In this document: positions 1 to 8,882 of the stretch, in pieces | How positions within the stretch are numbered: the first letter of the stretch is position 1 | Layout of the letters: each line of letters begins with the position of its first letter | Assembly: GCF_004402705.1 (NCBI RefSeq) | Contig: NZ_SOFM01000023.1 | Span: forward strand, 1 to 64,000 | Reading direction: 5' to 3' | From: Cryobacterium mannosilyticum | Lineage (GTDB): Bacteria; Actinomycetota; Actinomycetes; Actinomycetales; Microbacteriaceae | Length of the DNA: 64,000 bases | Translations under genes and position numbers: made by a program | Notes under the pieces: generated by a model | The model's database searches: none | Told to the model about the DNA's origin: nothing | The model's input: only the letters and a program-made list of their open reading frames with translations

Positions 1-316
1 ACGGTAATGAAGGGCCATGAACCATTTTCTCAGACCCCTCAAACACGCCCAGGAACGACACGCCCTGCCGGTGGGCAGCCCCATAAAGCAACAGGCTCGG
101 GCGCGGTAGCGCGCTGCGGAAACGGGCGCGGCGACAACCCGTTCGTGCCGACCGCGACCTGCGCTAGCCTCGAGCCCGACCAGACGCCGCTGGTCGAGCA
201 GCCGGATGACGTGCAGAATCTCTGTATCGGGTCGGCACCGAATCGCCGTCAACCCCGACGCACCACCAGCTTCGAGCTGCCACAAGCCCGAACAGAGCCC
301 AGGCAGGAGGGTAGCC
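1..316. other. Left-edge region with no recognised gene
   Basis: No reading frame on either strand in this stretch has a recognisable domain. The open frames that cross it are compositionally biased shadows. I see no tRNA, terminator or repeat. The last bases carry the ribosome-binding site (AGGAGG, 305-310) of the hydrolase that starts at 317. It may be the downstream or upstream flank of a gene outside the window. Confidence 0.5.
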
Positions 317-1063
317 ATGACATCGGCCACACCAGTCCTCTTCGTGCACGGGATCCGAACCTCGGCCACCATGTGGCGGCGGCAGCTCACGATCCTGGGT
401 GAGGCCGGGCATCCCGCGCTGGCGGTCGATCTGCCCGGCCACGGTTCGCGCCTGGCGGAGCGATTCACCGTCGAGGGTGCCCTTGCCGCCATCGACGACG
501 GGGTCGCAGCCCTGGGCGGCCCGGTGGTGCTGGTCGGTCTCTCGCTGGGCGGCTACTACGCCATCGAGTACGCCGCACGGCACCCCGAGCGGGTGGCCGC
601 GCTGGTCGCCGCCGGCTGCTGCGCGATCCCGTCCGGGTGGCCACTGGACGCCTACCGGCGCCTGGCGCGGCTGATCCGCAGACTTCCCGACCACGGACTC
701 TGGCTGCACACCACCCTGGTGCGGGTACTGCTGCCACGCCAGGGTGCCGCGGACACGCTCGCCGGCGGGGTTCCCCTGCACGTGATGGACGCCGGGCTGG
801 CCGCCACCGGCACCCTGCGCCCGCTGAAGGGCCTGTCCCGGTATCCGGGTCCGGTCTGGCTGGTCAACGGCGCTTTCGACCAGTTCAGGCTGCACGAGCG
901 CCGCTTCCTCGGCGCGTGCCGGAACGGTCGCCTCGTGGTCGTGCCGCGGGCCTCGCATCTGGTCAGCCTTGCCCAGCCGGAACGGTTCGCGACGGTGCTG
1001 CGCGGCATCCTCGATGACGTCGCCGCCGGCCGCCCGCGGCCGATTGTCGACCCGGTCGAATAA
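317..1063 (+). CDS. Alpha/beta-fold hydrolase
   Basis: Predicted soluble hydrolase of 248 residues. The fold's marks are visible: an oxyanion HG at residues 11-12, the nucleophile elbow GLSLGG at 74-79 (Ser76), an acid in NGAFDQ (Asp188) and a catalytic His in RASHL (His214). A complete triad supports an active esterase, lipase or related enzyme; the substrate cannot be read from the sequence. The ATG at 317 was chosen because AGGAGG lies 6 bp upstream; a longer in-frame start at 206 lacks such support and adds an uncharacteristic tail. It stands alone on the plus strand ahead of rpsT, about 120 bp away. Confidence 0.85.
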   Translation: MTSATPVLFVHGIRTSATMWRRQLTILGEAGHPALAVDLPGHGSRLAERFTVEGALAAIDDGVAALGGPVVLVGLSLGGYYAIEYAARHPERVAALVAAGCCAIPSGWPLDAYRRLARLIRRLPDHGLWLHTTLVRVLLPRQGAADTLAGGVPLHVMDAGLAATGTLRPLKGLSRYPGPVWLVNGAFDQFRLHERRFLGACRNGRLVVVPRASHLVSLAQPERFATVLRGILDDVAAGRPRPIVDPVE

Positions 1064-1181
1064 CTGGTATCGTTTCCTGTTGGCTTGCGTGTTGGGTCCC
1101 ACCCCACACGATCATTGCCGCACGGCGCCCTCTACCGCCAAGCGGCCCATCCGAACAAGAACCTAACGAAAGCGTATAAAC

Positions 1182-1445
1182 GTGGCAAATATCAAGTCGC
1201 AGATCAAGCGAATTGGCACCAACAAGAAGGCCCAGGAGCGCAACAAGTCGGTGAAGAGCGAGTTCAAGCGCGCTATCCGTGCGACGCGCCTCGCCGTCAC
1301 CGCCGGTGACAAGGACAAGGCCGTTGCCAGTCTCGCCATTGCTTCGAAGAAGCTTGACAAGGCCGTCAGCAAGGGCGTCATCCACAAGAACCAGGCGGCG
1401 AACAAGAAGTCGGCCATCGCGAAGTCGGTCGGCGCACTCGTCTAG
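1182..1445 (+). CDS. rpsT: 30S ribosomal protein S20
   Basis: Small basic protein of 87 residues, the usual length for S20 (bS20), which binds 16S rRNA early in 30S assembly. It begins MANIKSQIKRIGTN and is rich in Lys/Arg/Ala helices (KKAQERNKSVKSEFKRAIR), typical of the family. The start is GTG with a GAAAG element about 10 bp upstream. It is followed by a strong factor-independent terminator and is convergent with holA, a common actinobacterial neighbour pair. Confidence 0.98.
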   Translation: MANIKSQIKRIGTNKKAQERNKSVKSEFKRAIRATRLAVTAGDKDKAVASLAIASKKLDKAVSKGVIHKNQAANKKSAIAKSVGALV

Positions 1446-1499
1446 TCACCACCCAGACCTGGTTTGAGGCCGATGTTCGGAACTGAACCGGTGTGAAGG

Positions 1500-1534
1500 A
1501 AAGCCCTCGCCTTATGGCGGGGGCTTTCTTTTTC
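1500..1534 (+). terminator. Rho-independent terminator of rpsT
   Basis: AAAGCCCTCGCC (1500-1511), loop TTAT, then GGCGGGGGCTTT (1516-1527) form a 12-bp stem with one T-G wobble. CTTTTTC follows. It lies 55 bp after the rpsT stop and ahead of the 3' end of holA, which converges from the other strand. Confidence 0.93.
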
Positions 1535-1605
1535 TGTGCCGTGACAGTGTGAGCCGGCGGCGGCCGGCGCAGGGGGCCGCCGGCTGGCTGCCCGCCGGGG
1601 AAGGG

Positions 1606-2685
1606 TCAGACTGCGCCGCGGCGGGCGATCACGCCGACGAGGCGTTCGAGGGCGAAGACCGGGTCGCGCCCTGCCCCCTTGACCGCGGCATCCGTCTCGG
1701 CGAGCATCACCATGCACCGGGCCAGGCCCTCGTCCGACCAGCCGCTCAGGTCACGCTGGGCCCGCTCCACCTGCCACGGCGCGAGCCCGAATTGCGAGGC
1801 GAGCTGCCCGGAACCACCGCGCACACCGTAGAGCTTCGCCATCGTGCGGATCTTCATCGCGAACGCGGCGACGACGGGAACGGGGTCGGCGCCCGAGGAC
1901 AGCGCGTGCCGGAGGATGACCAGGGCCTCACCATGGCGCCCCGCGATCGCGGAGTCGGCGACCTTGAACGCGTTCGCTTCGACGCGTCCGCCGTAGTACC
2001 GGTCGACCGTGGTCTCGGTGACCTCGGACGCCGAATCGGCGATCAGCTGCTGGCAGGCCGCGGACAGCTCGGCGAGGTCGCCGGAGAAGGCCGCCACGAG
2101 AGATCGAAGGGCACTGGGCGTGACCCGCTTGCCGGCAGCCTTGAATTCCGCCGATGCGAAGTCGTGCCGGTCGGAGTCCTTCTTGAGCTCGGCGCAGACG
2201 ACCTCGACGGCGCCGCCGACTCCGGACCGGATCGTGTCGAGCAGCTTCTTGCCGCGCACCCCGCCACCGTGCCGCAACACGACGTAGGTGTCCTCCGCCG
2301 GGTTCTCGAGGTAGGCGAGCGCCTCGATGAGAAAGGTGTCGCTGCATTTCTCGACCGAGCTCACCCGGATCAGCCGGGGCTCACCGAACAACGAGGGGCT
2401 GGCCATGGTGAGCAACTCCCCCGGTGCATAGCTGTCGGCCTGGATGTCGCTGATCTCGAGGCTCGGGTCTTCGAGCTTGAGGAAGTCCCTCAGCTGACGG
2501 ATGGCCCGTTCCGCGAGGAACACCTCGGTGCCGGAGACCAGCACGACCGGGGCAGGGCGCACCTGGTGCCACGACAGTTGCGGGATTGCGACCGACTTGC
2601 TCGATCCGGCCTTGCTCGATCCGGCCTTGCTCGGAGTTGATCGGCCCGTTGCGGCCCGACCAGAGGATGCGGTTCGTGCGGCCAC
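1606..2685 (-). CDS. holA: DNA polymerase III delta subunit
   Basis: Clamp-loader delta subunit, which opens the beta sliding clamp. The N-terminal AAA+-like domain (PAPVVLVSGTEVFLAERAIRQL) lacks a functional Walker A, as in the family, and the C-terminal collar region (FALERLVGVIARR) is present. I prefer the GTG at 2685 (359 aa) because AAGGGA lies 6 bp upstream; a TTG at 2712 would add nine residues. The extreme N-terminus (about 35 residues, Ser/Ala/Lys-rich) contains a duplicated 15-bp unit giving AGSSKAGSSK and is probably disordered. The gene lies 29 bp downstream of comEC on the same strand. Confidence 0.92.
   Translation of the reverse strand: MAARTASSGRAATGRSTPSKAGSSKAGSSKSVAIPQLSWHQVRPAPVVLVSGTEVFLAERAIRQLRDFLKLEDPSLEISDIQADSYAPGELLTMASPSLFGEPRLIRVSSVEKCSDTFLIEALAYLENPAEDTYVVLRHGGGVRGKKLLDTIRSGVGGAVEVVCAELKKDSDRHDFASAEFKAAGKRVTPSALRSLVAAFSGDLAELSAACQQLIADSASEVTETTVDRYYGGRVEANAFKVADSAIAGRHGEALVILRHALSSGADPVPVVAAFAMKIRTMAKLYGVRGGSGQLASQFGLAPWQVERAQRDLSGWSDEGLARCMVMLAETDAAVKGAGRDPVFALERLVGVIARRGAV
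2596..2633. repeat. 15-bp tandem repeat in the holA N-terminus
   Basis: CTTGCTCGATCCGGC occurs at 2596-2610 and 2611-2625, followed by a partial third copy. It is in frame in holA and encodes the repeated peptide KAGSS on the minus strand. Confidence 0.9.
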
Positions 2686-2714
2686 TCGGTTCCCTTCGAT
2701 TGCGTGGGTCAAGC

Positions 2715-5297
2715 CTAGCCCGGGCCGCCGACGGGGGCAGCAGGCGAGTGACCCGTGCGCGCCGGTCCGGACGCCGGCTTCTCGGTCCAGACGGTCAGCG
2801 CGCCGTGCCCGCCCGGGTCGAGGGCCACCACGGCCAGACCCTGCCGGTCGGTGCGCACGGCGACGGTGCCGTCCGAGGCGAGAATGTCGAGCAGACGGTC
2901 GGTTGGATGGCCGTAGCCGTTGTCGGCGCCGACCGAGATCAGCCCCACCGTCGCCCGGAGATCGGCATAGAGGTCGGGGCTCTGGTCCCTCGAACCGTGG
3001 TGGGCAACCTTGACGACGTCCACCTGGCCGGGCGCGGAGGCACGGCGCAACGCGTCCTGAGCCTCCTCGCCGAGGTCACCGAGGAAGATCGAGCGGATGC
3101 CCCGCCCGTCGAAGCCGATCGTCACGCTCCCCGGGTTTCCGGTCTGCATCACCGGCGAGCCGCGCACGGGCCAGAAGATCTCCCAGCGCAGCCCGCCCAG
3201 CGTGCCCCGGTCGCCGCGGGCCGCGATGCGCACGTCCGCCCCGCCTTGGGCGAGCCGCGCGTGCAGGTGCTCGTCCTGGGCGTTCTCCGGAGTTCCGACC
3301 AGGGCCGTGCCGACCCGGCCGATCACGGCCTCGATCCCGCCGATGTGATCCATGTCGTAGTGGGTGAGCACGAGCAGGTCGATCCGATTGATCCCGAGGG
3401 TGTGCAGGCACGCGGTCAACGGCGCAGGGTCGGGCCCGACGTCGACCAGGGCGTAGCGTTCCCGGTCGCGCACGACGACCGCATCGCCCTGGCCGATGTC
3501 GCAGGCCGCGATCTGCCAGTCCGCCGGGAACGCCACCGCCCGGCCGAGGCCCGCGCCGATCAGGCTTCCCGCGTAGCTGCCTCCGGCGACGATCAGCACG
3601 ATCGCGGCGGCGATCCGCCAGCCGGGCATCCCTGTCGATCCGGGCATCCGGGTCGATCCGGGCGCGCGTTCCGGCCGCCCTAACCGGCCGGGACGACCTG
3701 TGGCACCGGGCCGTCCCGACGCACGGGAACCGAGCAGGAGGGCCAGGGCCAGCAGCGTGAGCAGCCCGGTGGCCGCGACCCCGAGGGCTCCTCCCACCCA
3801 CGGGAGGCGACTGCCGGGCAGCGCAGCGCTCGTCCCGGCGACGGCGGCGATCCACGCCGAGGGCAGCCAGGCCAGCTGAAGGATGCCCCACGCCACACCG
3901 GGCAGCCACGGGAGCAGGAGGCACGCGACCAGGCCGATCACGGTGGCCACGGGGGCGGCCGGCCCCGCCAGCAGGTTCGCCGGCACCCCGTAGAGCGGGA
4001 GGGTCGGGCTGAGCAGCACGAGCACCGGCTGGCAGGCCAGCTGCGCGGCCAGTGGGATCGCGATCACCCCGGCGAGCCAGGACGGCATCCAGCGGCCGAG
4101 AACCCGGCCCAGTGGCCCGGCCAGCACCAGCAGTCCGCCCGTCGCCAGCACCGAGAGTGCGAAGCCGTAGCTGCGGGCCAGCCACGGATCGAAGACGAGC
4201 AACCCGATCACCACGAGGGCGAGCAACGGCAGCCCGCGACCCGGCCTGCCCGTCGCGATCGAGAACAGGAGCACGGCGGCCATCAAGGCGGCACGCAGCA
4301 CGCTCGGTTCCGGGGTCACCAGCACCACGAACCCGGCCAGGGTGACGAGGGCCAGCGCCAGGCGAGCCAGGCGGCGCAGCCTCAGATAGCCGCCGAGCAG
4401 CAGCATCCCGGCCGTGACGACGGCGCAGTTCGCCCCGGACACCGCAGTGAGATGACTCAGCGAACTTGTTTTCATCGCGCCGTCCAGGGCCGGCCCCACG
4501 GCGCTGGTGTCACCGATCGCCAGTCCGGGCAGCAGATCGCCGCCCTCCCCGGGCAGCCTCCCCGCGGCATCCGCGAACCGGGTCCGAAGATCGTTCGCCC
4601 AGGCCAGCCACCCGGGTGGCGCCGCGATCACGGCCGGCGGATCCCGGCCGAAGACGAGCGCCGCCGACGCGGCACCCGGTTCGGCCGGCCGCAGCCGGGC
4701 GGACAGGCGGATGACGGTGCCGATCTGGAGCGCGGGGCCTGCCGGGGCCTCGGCGAAAACCATAACCGGCACCGACACCCAGGCCGTGCGCCCGCCCTGG
4801 CCGAGCGAGCCGATGGTGCCGGTGAACCGCACCCGGCTCGAGCCGCCACCGGCACCGCCGAATCCTCCGAACGAGGCGGTCTCCACCGGCCTGGACCACA
4901 CCGTGAGCGTCGCGGTGACCACGGCGTGCCTGGCCGCCGCGTCCCGCACCTCGGCAGGAAGACGTGCGGGGGCGGCCACGGCGACGGCGGATGCCACGAG
5001 CGCGGCGCCCGCGCAGCAGACGGTCAGCTGGGCGAGGACCGCGCGCACCGAAACCCGGCGTGCTGAAACCCGGCGTGCCGAAACCCGGCGTGCCGAAACC
5101 CGGCGCGCCGAAACGACGTGTGCCGCCGCCGACCGCGCCCGCGATCCGCGGATGGTGGCAACCAGGACCAGGGCCGCCGCAGCGGCCGCCCACAGTGCGA
5201 GCAGGCTTCCCGCCGCCCAGTCAGGCGTCCCGGTGAGCCACCAGCCCGCCAGCCAGGCCGCAGCAGCAGCGCCGGCGAGGCGCAGGTCGACGGTCAC
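2715..5297 (-). CDS. comEC: ComEC/Rec2-family DNA uptake channel protein
   Basis: Polytopic membrane protein of 860 residues. The family forms the channel that moves transforming single-stranded DNA across the membrane. N-terminal membrane helices and an extracytoplasmic domain are followed by the competence domain (GAMKTSSLSHLTAVSGANCAVV) and many hydrophobic helices. A C-terminal metallo-beta-lactamase-like domain begins near residue 590 and carries THYDMDHIGG near residues 643-652 and VAHHGSRDQS. The GTG start overlaps the comEA stop as GTGA, so the pair is translationally coupled. Oddities: a tandem (V)SARR repeat near residues 58-82 and a Gly/Pro/Arg linker before the lactamase domain. 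Type IV pilus genes needed for uptake are not in the window. Confidence 0.93.
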   Translation of the reverse strand: MTVDLRLAGAAAAAWLAGWWLTGTPDWAAGSLLALWAAAAAALVLVATIRGSRARSAAAHVVSARRVSARRVSARRVSARRVSVRAVLAQLTVCCAGAALVASAVAVAAPARLPAEVRDAAARHAVVTATLTVWSRPVETASFGGFGGAGGGSSRVRFTGTIGSLGQGGRTAWVSVPVMVFAEAPAGPALQIGTVIRLSARLRPAEPGAASAALVFGRDPPAVIAAPPGWLAWANDLRTRFADAAGRLPGEGGDLLPGLAIGDTSAVGPALDGAMKTSSLSHLTAVSGANCAVVTAGMLLLGGYLRLRRLARLALALVTLAGFVVLVTPEPSVLRAALMAAVLLFSIATGRPGRGLPLLALVVIGLLVFDPWLARSYGFALSVLATGGLLVLAGPLGRVLGRWMPSWLAGVIAIPLAAQLACQPVLVLLSPTLPLYGVPANLLAGPAAPVATVIGLVACLLLPWLPGVAWGILQLAWLPSAWIAAVAGTSAALPGSRLPWVGGALGVAATGLLTLLALALLLGSRASGRPGATGRPGRLGRPERAPGSTRMPGSTGMPGWRIAAAIVLIVAGGSYAGSLIGAGLGRAVAFPADWQIAACDIGQGDAVVVRDRERYALVDVGPDPAPLTACLHTLGINRIDLLVLTHYDMDHIGGIEAVIGRVGTALVGTPENAQDEHLHARLAQGGADVRIAARGDRGTLGGLRWEIFWPVRGSPVMQTGNPGSVTIGFDGRGIRSIFLGDLGEEAQDALRRASAPGQVDVVKVAHHGSRDQSPDLYADLRATVGLISVGADNGYGHPTDRLLDILASDGTVAVRTDRQGLAVVALDPGGHGALTVWTEKPASGPARTGHSPAAPVGGPG
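5050..5124. repeat. 15-bp tandem repeat inside comEC
   Basis: Five consecutive 15-bp units of the form GAAACCCGGCGTGCC, the last two diverged, are in frame with comEC and encode repeats of VSARR. They lie just outside a predicted membrane helix and make a positively charged segment. Confidence 0.92.
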
Positions 5298-6031
5298 ACC
5301 GTGACCAGGTCTTTCAGTCCCTCGAAGGTCTTGTCGCCGATCCCGGTGACGCTGCGGAGGTCGTCGACGCCCGCGAAGGGCCCGTTCGCCTCGCGGTAGT
5401 CGATGATGCGCTGGGCCATCAGCGGCCCGATCCGCGGGAGGGTGTCGAGTTCAGCCACGGTGGCCGTGTTCAGGTTCACCTTCTGGCCGGACGCGGCACC
5501 CCCGGCCGCTCCCGCTCCCCCGGATGCCGGCGGCGGTCCGGCCGGAACCTCGCCGACCTGGGGCAGGTAGAGCTGCTCTCCGTCGCTGAGCCGCCTGGCC
5601 AGGTTGGTCCCGGCCGGGTCGGCGGTCTCGGTCAGACCCCCGGCGGCCGCCACGGCGTCCATCACCCGGGCGCCGACGCCGAGCTGGAACAGCCCGGGCC
5701 GGCGCACCGCCCCGAGCACGTGAACAAAGATGATCGCCCCGGGCGCCGACGCCGGGTCGGTCGGGTTGCCGCCGGTCGCGGCGGCACCGGGTGTTGCCGC
5801 AACGCCCGCGGCCCCGCCGCCCGCGGCTCCGCCCGGCGAGGGTCCTCCGCCCGGCGTGATCACCTGGTGGGTGGCCTGCCCGCCGATCGCCGAGACGACC
5901 ACGGCGGTGGCCAGGGCCGCGATGAGCAGCACGACTGCGGCGCCGACCCCGATCCGCATCCGGGCACCCCGTGCGGGGCGCGCCGGGCGGGCCAGGCGCG
6001 AGAGCGCCGCTGTGGCCGGGTCAGGCTCCAT
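5294..6031 (-). CDS. comEA: ComEA-like DNA-binding competence protein
   Basis: Membrane-anchored DNA receptor of 245 residues. There is one N-terminal membrane segment (residues about 25-50), then a Gly/Ala/Pro-rich linker. A SLBB-like domain follows (GAVRRPGLFQLGVGARVMDAV, about 108-160). The C-terminal double helix-hairpin-helix domain reads VNLNTATVAELDTLPRIG and GPFAGVDDLRSVTGIGDKT. The family binds double-stranded DNA outside the membrane and hands it to ComEC, the next gene (4-bp GTGA overlap). ATG start at 6031. Confidence 0.92.
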   Translation of the reverse strand: MEPDPATAALSRLARPARPARGARMRIGVGAAVVLLIAALATAVVVSAIGGQATHQVITPGGGPSPGGAAGGGAAGVAATPGAAATGGNPTDPASAPGAIIFVHVLGAVRRPGLFQLGVGARVMDAVAAAGGLTETADPAGTNLARRLSDGEQLYLPQVGEVPAGPPPASGGAGAAGGAASGQKVNLNTATVAELDTLPRIGPLMAQRIIDYREANGPFAGVDDLRSVTGIGDKTFEGLKDLVTV

Positions 6032-6111
6032 CCGGGCAGGCTAGACCGTCCGGCTCGGCGGGCCGGGCGGCCGGGATCGGACGGTGCGAGACCGCCGGAT
6101 CCCGGCCCTGT

Positions 6112-6246
6112 GGAGGCGAGGCCAGACCACGAGGCCAGCCCGCGAGGCCAGACGTGGGGGTCTGACCGTGGGGGTCAGACCGTGGGGGTCAGACCGTGCG
6201 GGTCAAACCGTGCGGGTCAAACCACGAATCAGACCGCGCGGGTCAC
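6112..6246. repeat. Degenerate 13-14 bp tandem array at the leuS 3' end
   Basis: ACCGTGGGGGTCAG occurs at 6165-6178 and 6179-6192, and ACCGTGCGGGTCAA at 6193-6206 and 6207-6220. More diverged units lie on both sides: GACGTGGGGGTCTG at 6151, and CGAGGCCAG-type units at 6112-6151. The right-most unit (6233-6246) is the end of the leuS coding sequence itself, and the leuS stop (6229-6231) lies within the series. The array fills most of the leuS-comEA gap and may contain or adjoin the comEA promoter. Confidence 0.9.
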
Positions 6247-8811
6247 GATGCTGACCAGGCGGGGTGCCCGCACGATCACGTGCACGATCTCACGGTCGCC
6301 GATCGCCTTGATCACCGGTGCCGACGCGCGCGCGAGGCGTTCCAGTTCGTCGCCGGGGATCTTCGGCGAGATGTCCAGGCGTTCCCGCACCTTGCCGTCG
6401 ACCTGCACGACGGCGGTCACCGATTCCTCCACGAGCAGGGTCGGATCGGCCTTGCGCCACTGGGCGAGCGCGACACAGGGCTCGTAGCCGAGCCGCTGCC
6501 ACATGTCCTCGGCGGTGTACGGCGCGAACAGGTTCAGAGCCATCGCCGTGGCCTCCGCCGCCTCACGCACGGCGGCGTCGGCCGGGCCGGCACCCGTGTC
6601 GATGACCTTGCGGGTGGCGTTGACGAGCTCCATCAGCCGGGCGACGACCACATTGAACTTGAACGCCTCGATCAGGCCCGGCGCGTCCGCGAGGAACCGG
6701 TGGGTGACCCGGCGCAGGCCCGCGTCCCCGGTCTTCCAACGGATGTCCGGCTCACTCGTGACGTCCCTGGCCATGCGCCAGGCGCGGGCGAGGAACTTCG
6801 CGGAGCCGACGGGCGAGACATCCGCCCAGTCGATGTCGTCTTCGGGCGGCCCGGCGAATGCCATCGTGAGGCGCACGGCGTCGACTCCGAAACGGTCGAC
6901 CTCCTCGGTGAAGTAGACGAGGTTGCCCTTACTCTTGGACATCTTCGCGCCGTCGAGGATGACCATGCCCTGGTTGAGCAGTGCGGTGAAGGGCTCTGTG
7001 AAGGAGACATAGCCGAGGTCGAAGAGCACCTTGGTCATGAACCGGGCGTAGAGCAGGTGCAGGATGGCGTGTTCGACGCCGCCGACATACTGGTCGACGG
7101 GCGCCCACTTCTCGGCTTCCTTCGGGTCGAACGCGCGGGTGTCGTCGTTCGGGTTGAGGAAGCGGAGGAAGTACCAGGAGCTGTCGACGAAGGTGTCCAT
7201 GGTGTCCGCGTCCCGGCGCGCGGGGGTGCCGTCGATCGGGTTGGGCACGTTGACCCAGTCGGTCGCGCCACCGAGCGGCGAGGTTCCCTTGGGCTTGAGG
7301 TCGAGGCCGTCAGTGGGCGGCAGCAGCACGGGCAGCTGGTCTTCCGGCACGGGGATCTCCGCGCCGTCCTGGCCGTGGATGATCGGGATCGGGGTGCCCC
7401 AGTAGCGCTGCCTTGAGATCAGCCAGTCGCGCAGCCGGTAGTTCTTGGCCGCGCGGCCGGTCCCGTCCAGGGTGAGCTGGTCGATGATGCGCTTGATCGC
7501 GGTGTTCTTGCTCAGCCCGTTCAGGGTCCCCGAGTTGATCAGGCGGCCCTCGCCGGCCAGGGCGATGCCGGTCGCGGCCGGGTCGAGGGTGGGGATCTCC
7601 TCGGAGCCGCCCTGCATCTCCGGCGTGATCACGGGGATCATGCCGGTGACCGGCGCGGTCGTGTCGACGACGACGATCACGGGAAGGTCGAAGCGGCGGG
7701 CGAAGTCGAGGTCGCGCTGGTCGTGCGCAGGCACGGCCATCACGGCGCCGTGGCCGTAGTCGGCGAGGACGTAGTCGGCGGCCCAGATCGGCATCCGTTC
7801 GCCGTTGACGGGGTTGATCGCGTAGCGCTCGAGGAAGAGGCCGGTCTTCTCCCGGTCGGTGGACTGGCGTTCGATCTCGGTGCTGTTCTGCACCTTCACC
7901 AGGTATTCCTGGAACCGCGCCTTGACTGCGGGTGAGGAGTCGGCGACGAGCTCGGCGGCGAGGTCGGCGTCGGGGGCGACGACCATGAAGGTCGCGCCGT
8001 GGAGAGTGTCCGGCCGGGTCGTGAACACGCTGATCCGCTCCTCGCGGCCCTCGATCACGAAGTCGACGTCGGCACCGATCGAACGGCCGATCCAGTTGCG
8101 CTGCATGTTCAGCACCTTGGCCGGCCAGGTGCCCTCGAGCTGGTTGAGGTCGTCGAGCAGGCGGTCGGCGTAGTCGGTGATCTTGAAGTACCACTGGGTG
8201 AGCTTCTTCTTGACCACCACGGCGCCGCTGCGCTCCGAGGTCCCGTCGGCGAGCACCTGCTCGTTGGCGAGCACGGTCTGGTCCACCGGGTCCCAGTTGA
8301 CCCAGCTGTCCTTGCGGTAGGCGAGGCCCTTCTTGTAGAGCTGGAGGAAGAGCCACTGGTTCCACTTGTAGTACTCGGGGTCGCTCGTGTGCAGTTCGCG
8401 GGACCAGTCGAAGGACGCCGCGTAGAGCTTCATGCTCTTCTTCTGCTGCGCGATGTTGTCGTAGGTCCAACCGCGCGGGTCGATGCCGCGTTTGATCGCC
8501 GCGTTCTCCGCGGGGAGGCCGAAGGAGTCCCAGCCGATCGGGTGCAGCACGTTGAAGCCCTGCTGGCGCCAGTACCGGGCGACGATGTCGCCGAGCGCGT
8601 AGACCTCGGCGTGGCCCATGTGCAGGTCGCCGGACGGGTACGGGAACATGTCGAGCACGTACTTGCGCGGGCGGGTGTCGTCGGGGTCGTCCGTGCGGAA
8701 CGGCTCGAGTTCTTCCCAGATCGGCTGCCATTTGGCCTGGATTGCGGCGAAATCGTAGATTTCTTCGTCGCGGTGGGCGCCGGTGGGCGTGTGGTCGTGC
8801 TCGTGTGCCAC
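6229..8811 (-). CDS. leuS: Leucyl-tRNA synthetase
   Basis: Class I synthetase that charges tRNA-Leu (860 aa). The HIGH-type motif PSGDLHMGH lies near residue 62-70 and the KMSKS motif (GAKMSKSKGN) near residue 620. The editing domain is present (TRPDTLHGATFMVVAPDA). The open frame continues far upstream, antisense to the pabB-like gene, but that part has no homology pattern. I chose GTG at 8811 because GAAGAGAG precedes it at a good distance; an in-frame ATG at 8844 would add 11 residues. It ends inside a tandem repeat array. Confidence 0.97.
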   Translation of the reverse strand: MAHEHDHTPTGAHRDEEIYDFAAIQAKWQPIWEELEPFRTDDPDDTRPRKYVLDMFPYPSGDLHMGHAEVYALGDIVARYWRQQGFNVLHPIGWDSFGLPAENAAIKRGIDPRGWTYDNIAQQKKSMKLYAASFDWSRELHTSDPEYYKWNQWLFLQLYKKGLAYRKDSWVNWDPVDQTVLANEQVLADGTSERSGAVVVKKKLTQWYFKITDYADRLLDDLNQLEGTWPAKVLNMQRNWIGRSIGADVDFVIEGREERISVFTTRPDTLHGATFMVVAPDADLAAELVADSSPAVKARFQEYLVKVQNSTEIERQSTDREKTGLFLERYAINPVNGERMPIWAADYVLADYGHGAVMAVPAHDQRDLDFARRFDLPVIVVVDTTAPVTGMIPVITPEMQGGSEEIPTLDPAATGIALAGEGRLINSGTLNGLSKNTAIKRIIDQLTLDGTGRAAKNYRLRDWLISRQRYWGTPIPIIHGQDGAEIPVPEDQLPVLLPPTDGLDLKPKGTSPLGGATDWVNVPNPIDGTPARRDADTMDTFVDSSWYFLRFLNPNDDTRAFDPKEAEKWAPVDQYVGGVEHAILHLLYARFMTKVLFDLGYVSFTEPFTALLNQGMVILDGAKMSKSKGNLVYFTEEVDRFGVDAVRLTMAFAGPPEDDIDWADVSPVGSAKFLARAWRMARDVTSEPDIRWKTGDAGLRRVTHRFLADAPGLIEAFKFNVVVARLMELVNATRKVIDTGAGPADAAVREAAEATAMALNLFAPYTAEDMWQRLGYEPCVALAQWRKADPTLLVEESVTAVVQVDGKVRERLDISPKIPGDELERLARASAPVIKAIGDREIVHVIVRAPRLVSIVTRAV

Positions 8812-8882
8812 GTGACTCTCTTCGTTGCAGTGGGATTGCGCCATCTCAGGCAAAAGGGCGCCCGCAGGCGTCGTCCAGGTTT

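Noticed and set aside
8812..8882. Possible T-box or leader riboswitch before leuS
   Set aside because: The gap is only about 70 bp and shows no specifier loop, T-box sequence or antiterminator, just a short GC-rich hairpin.
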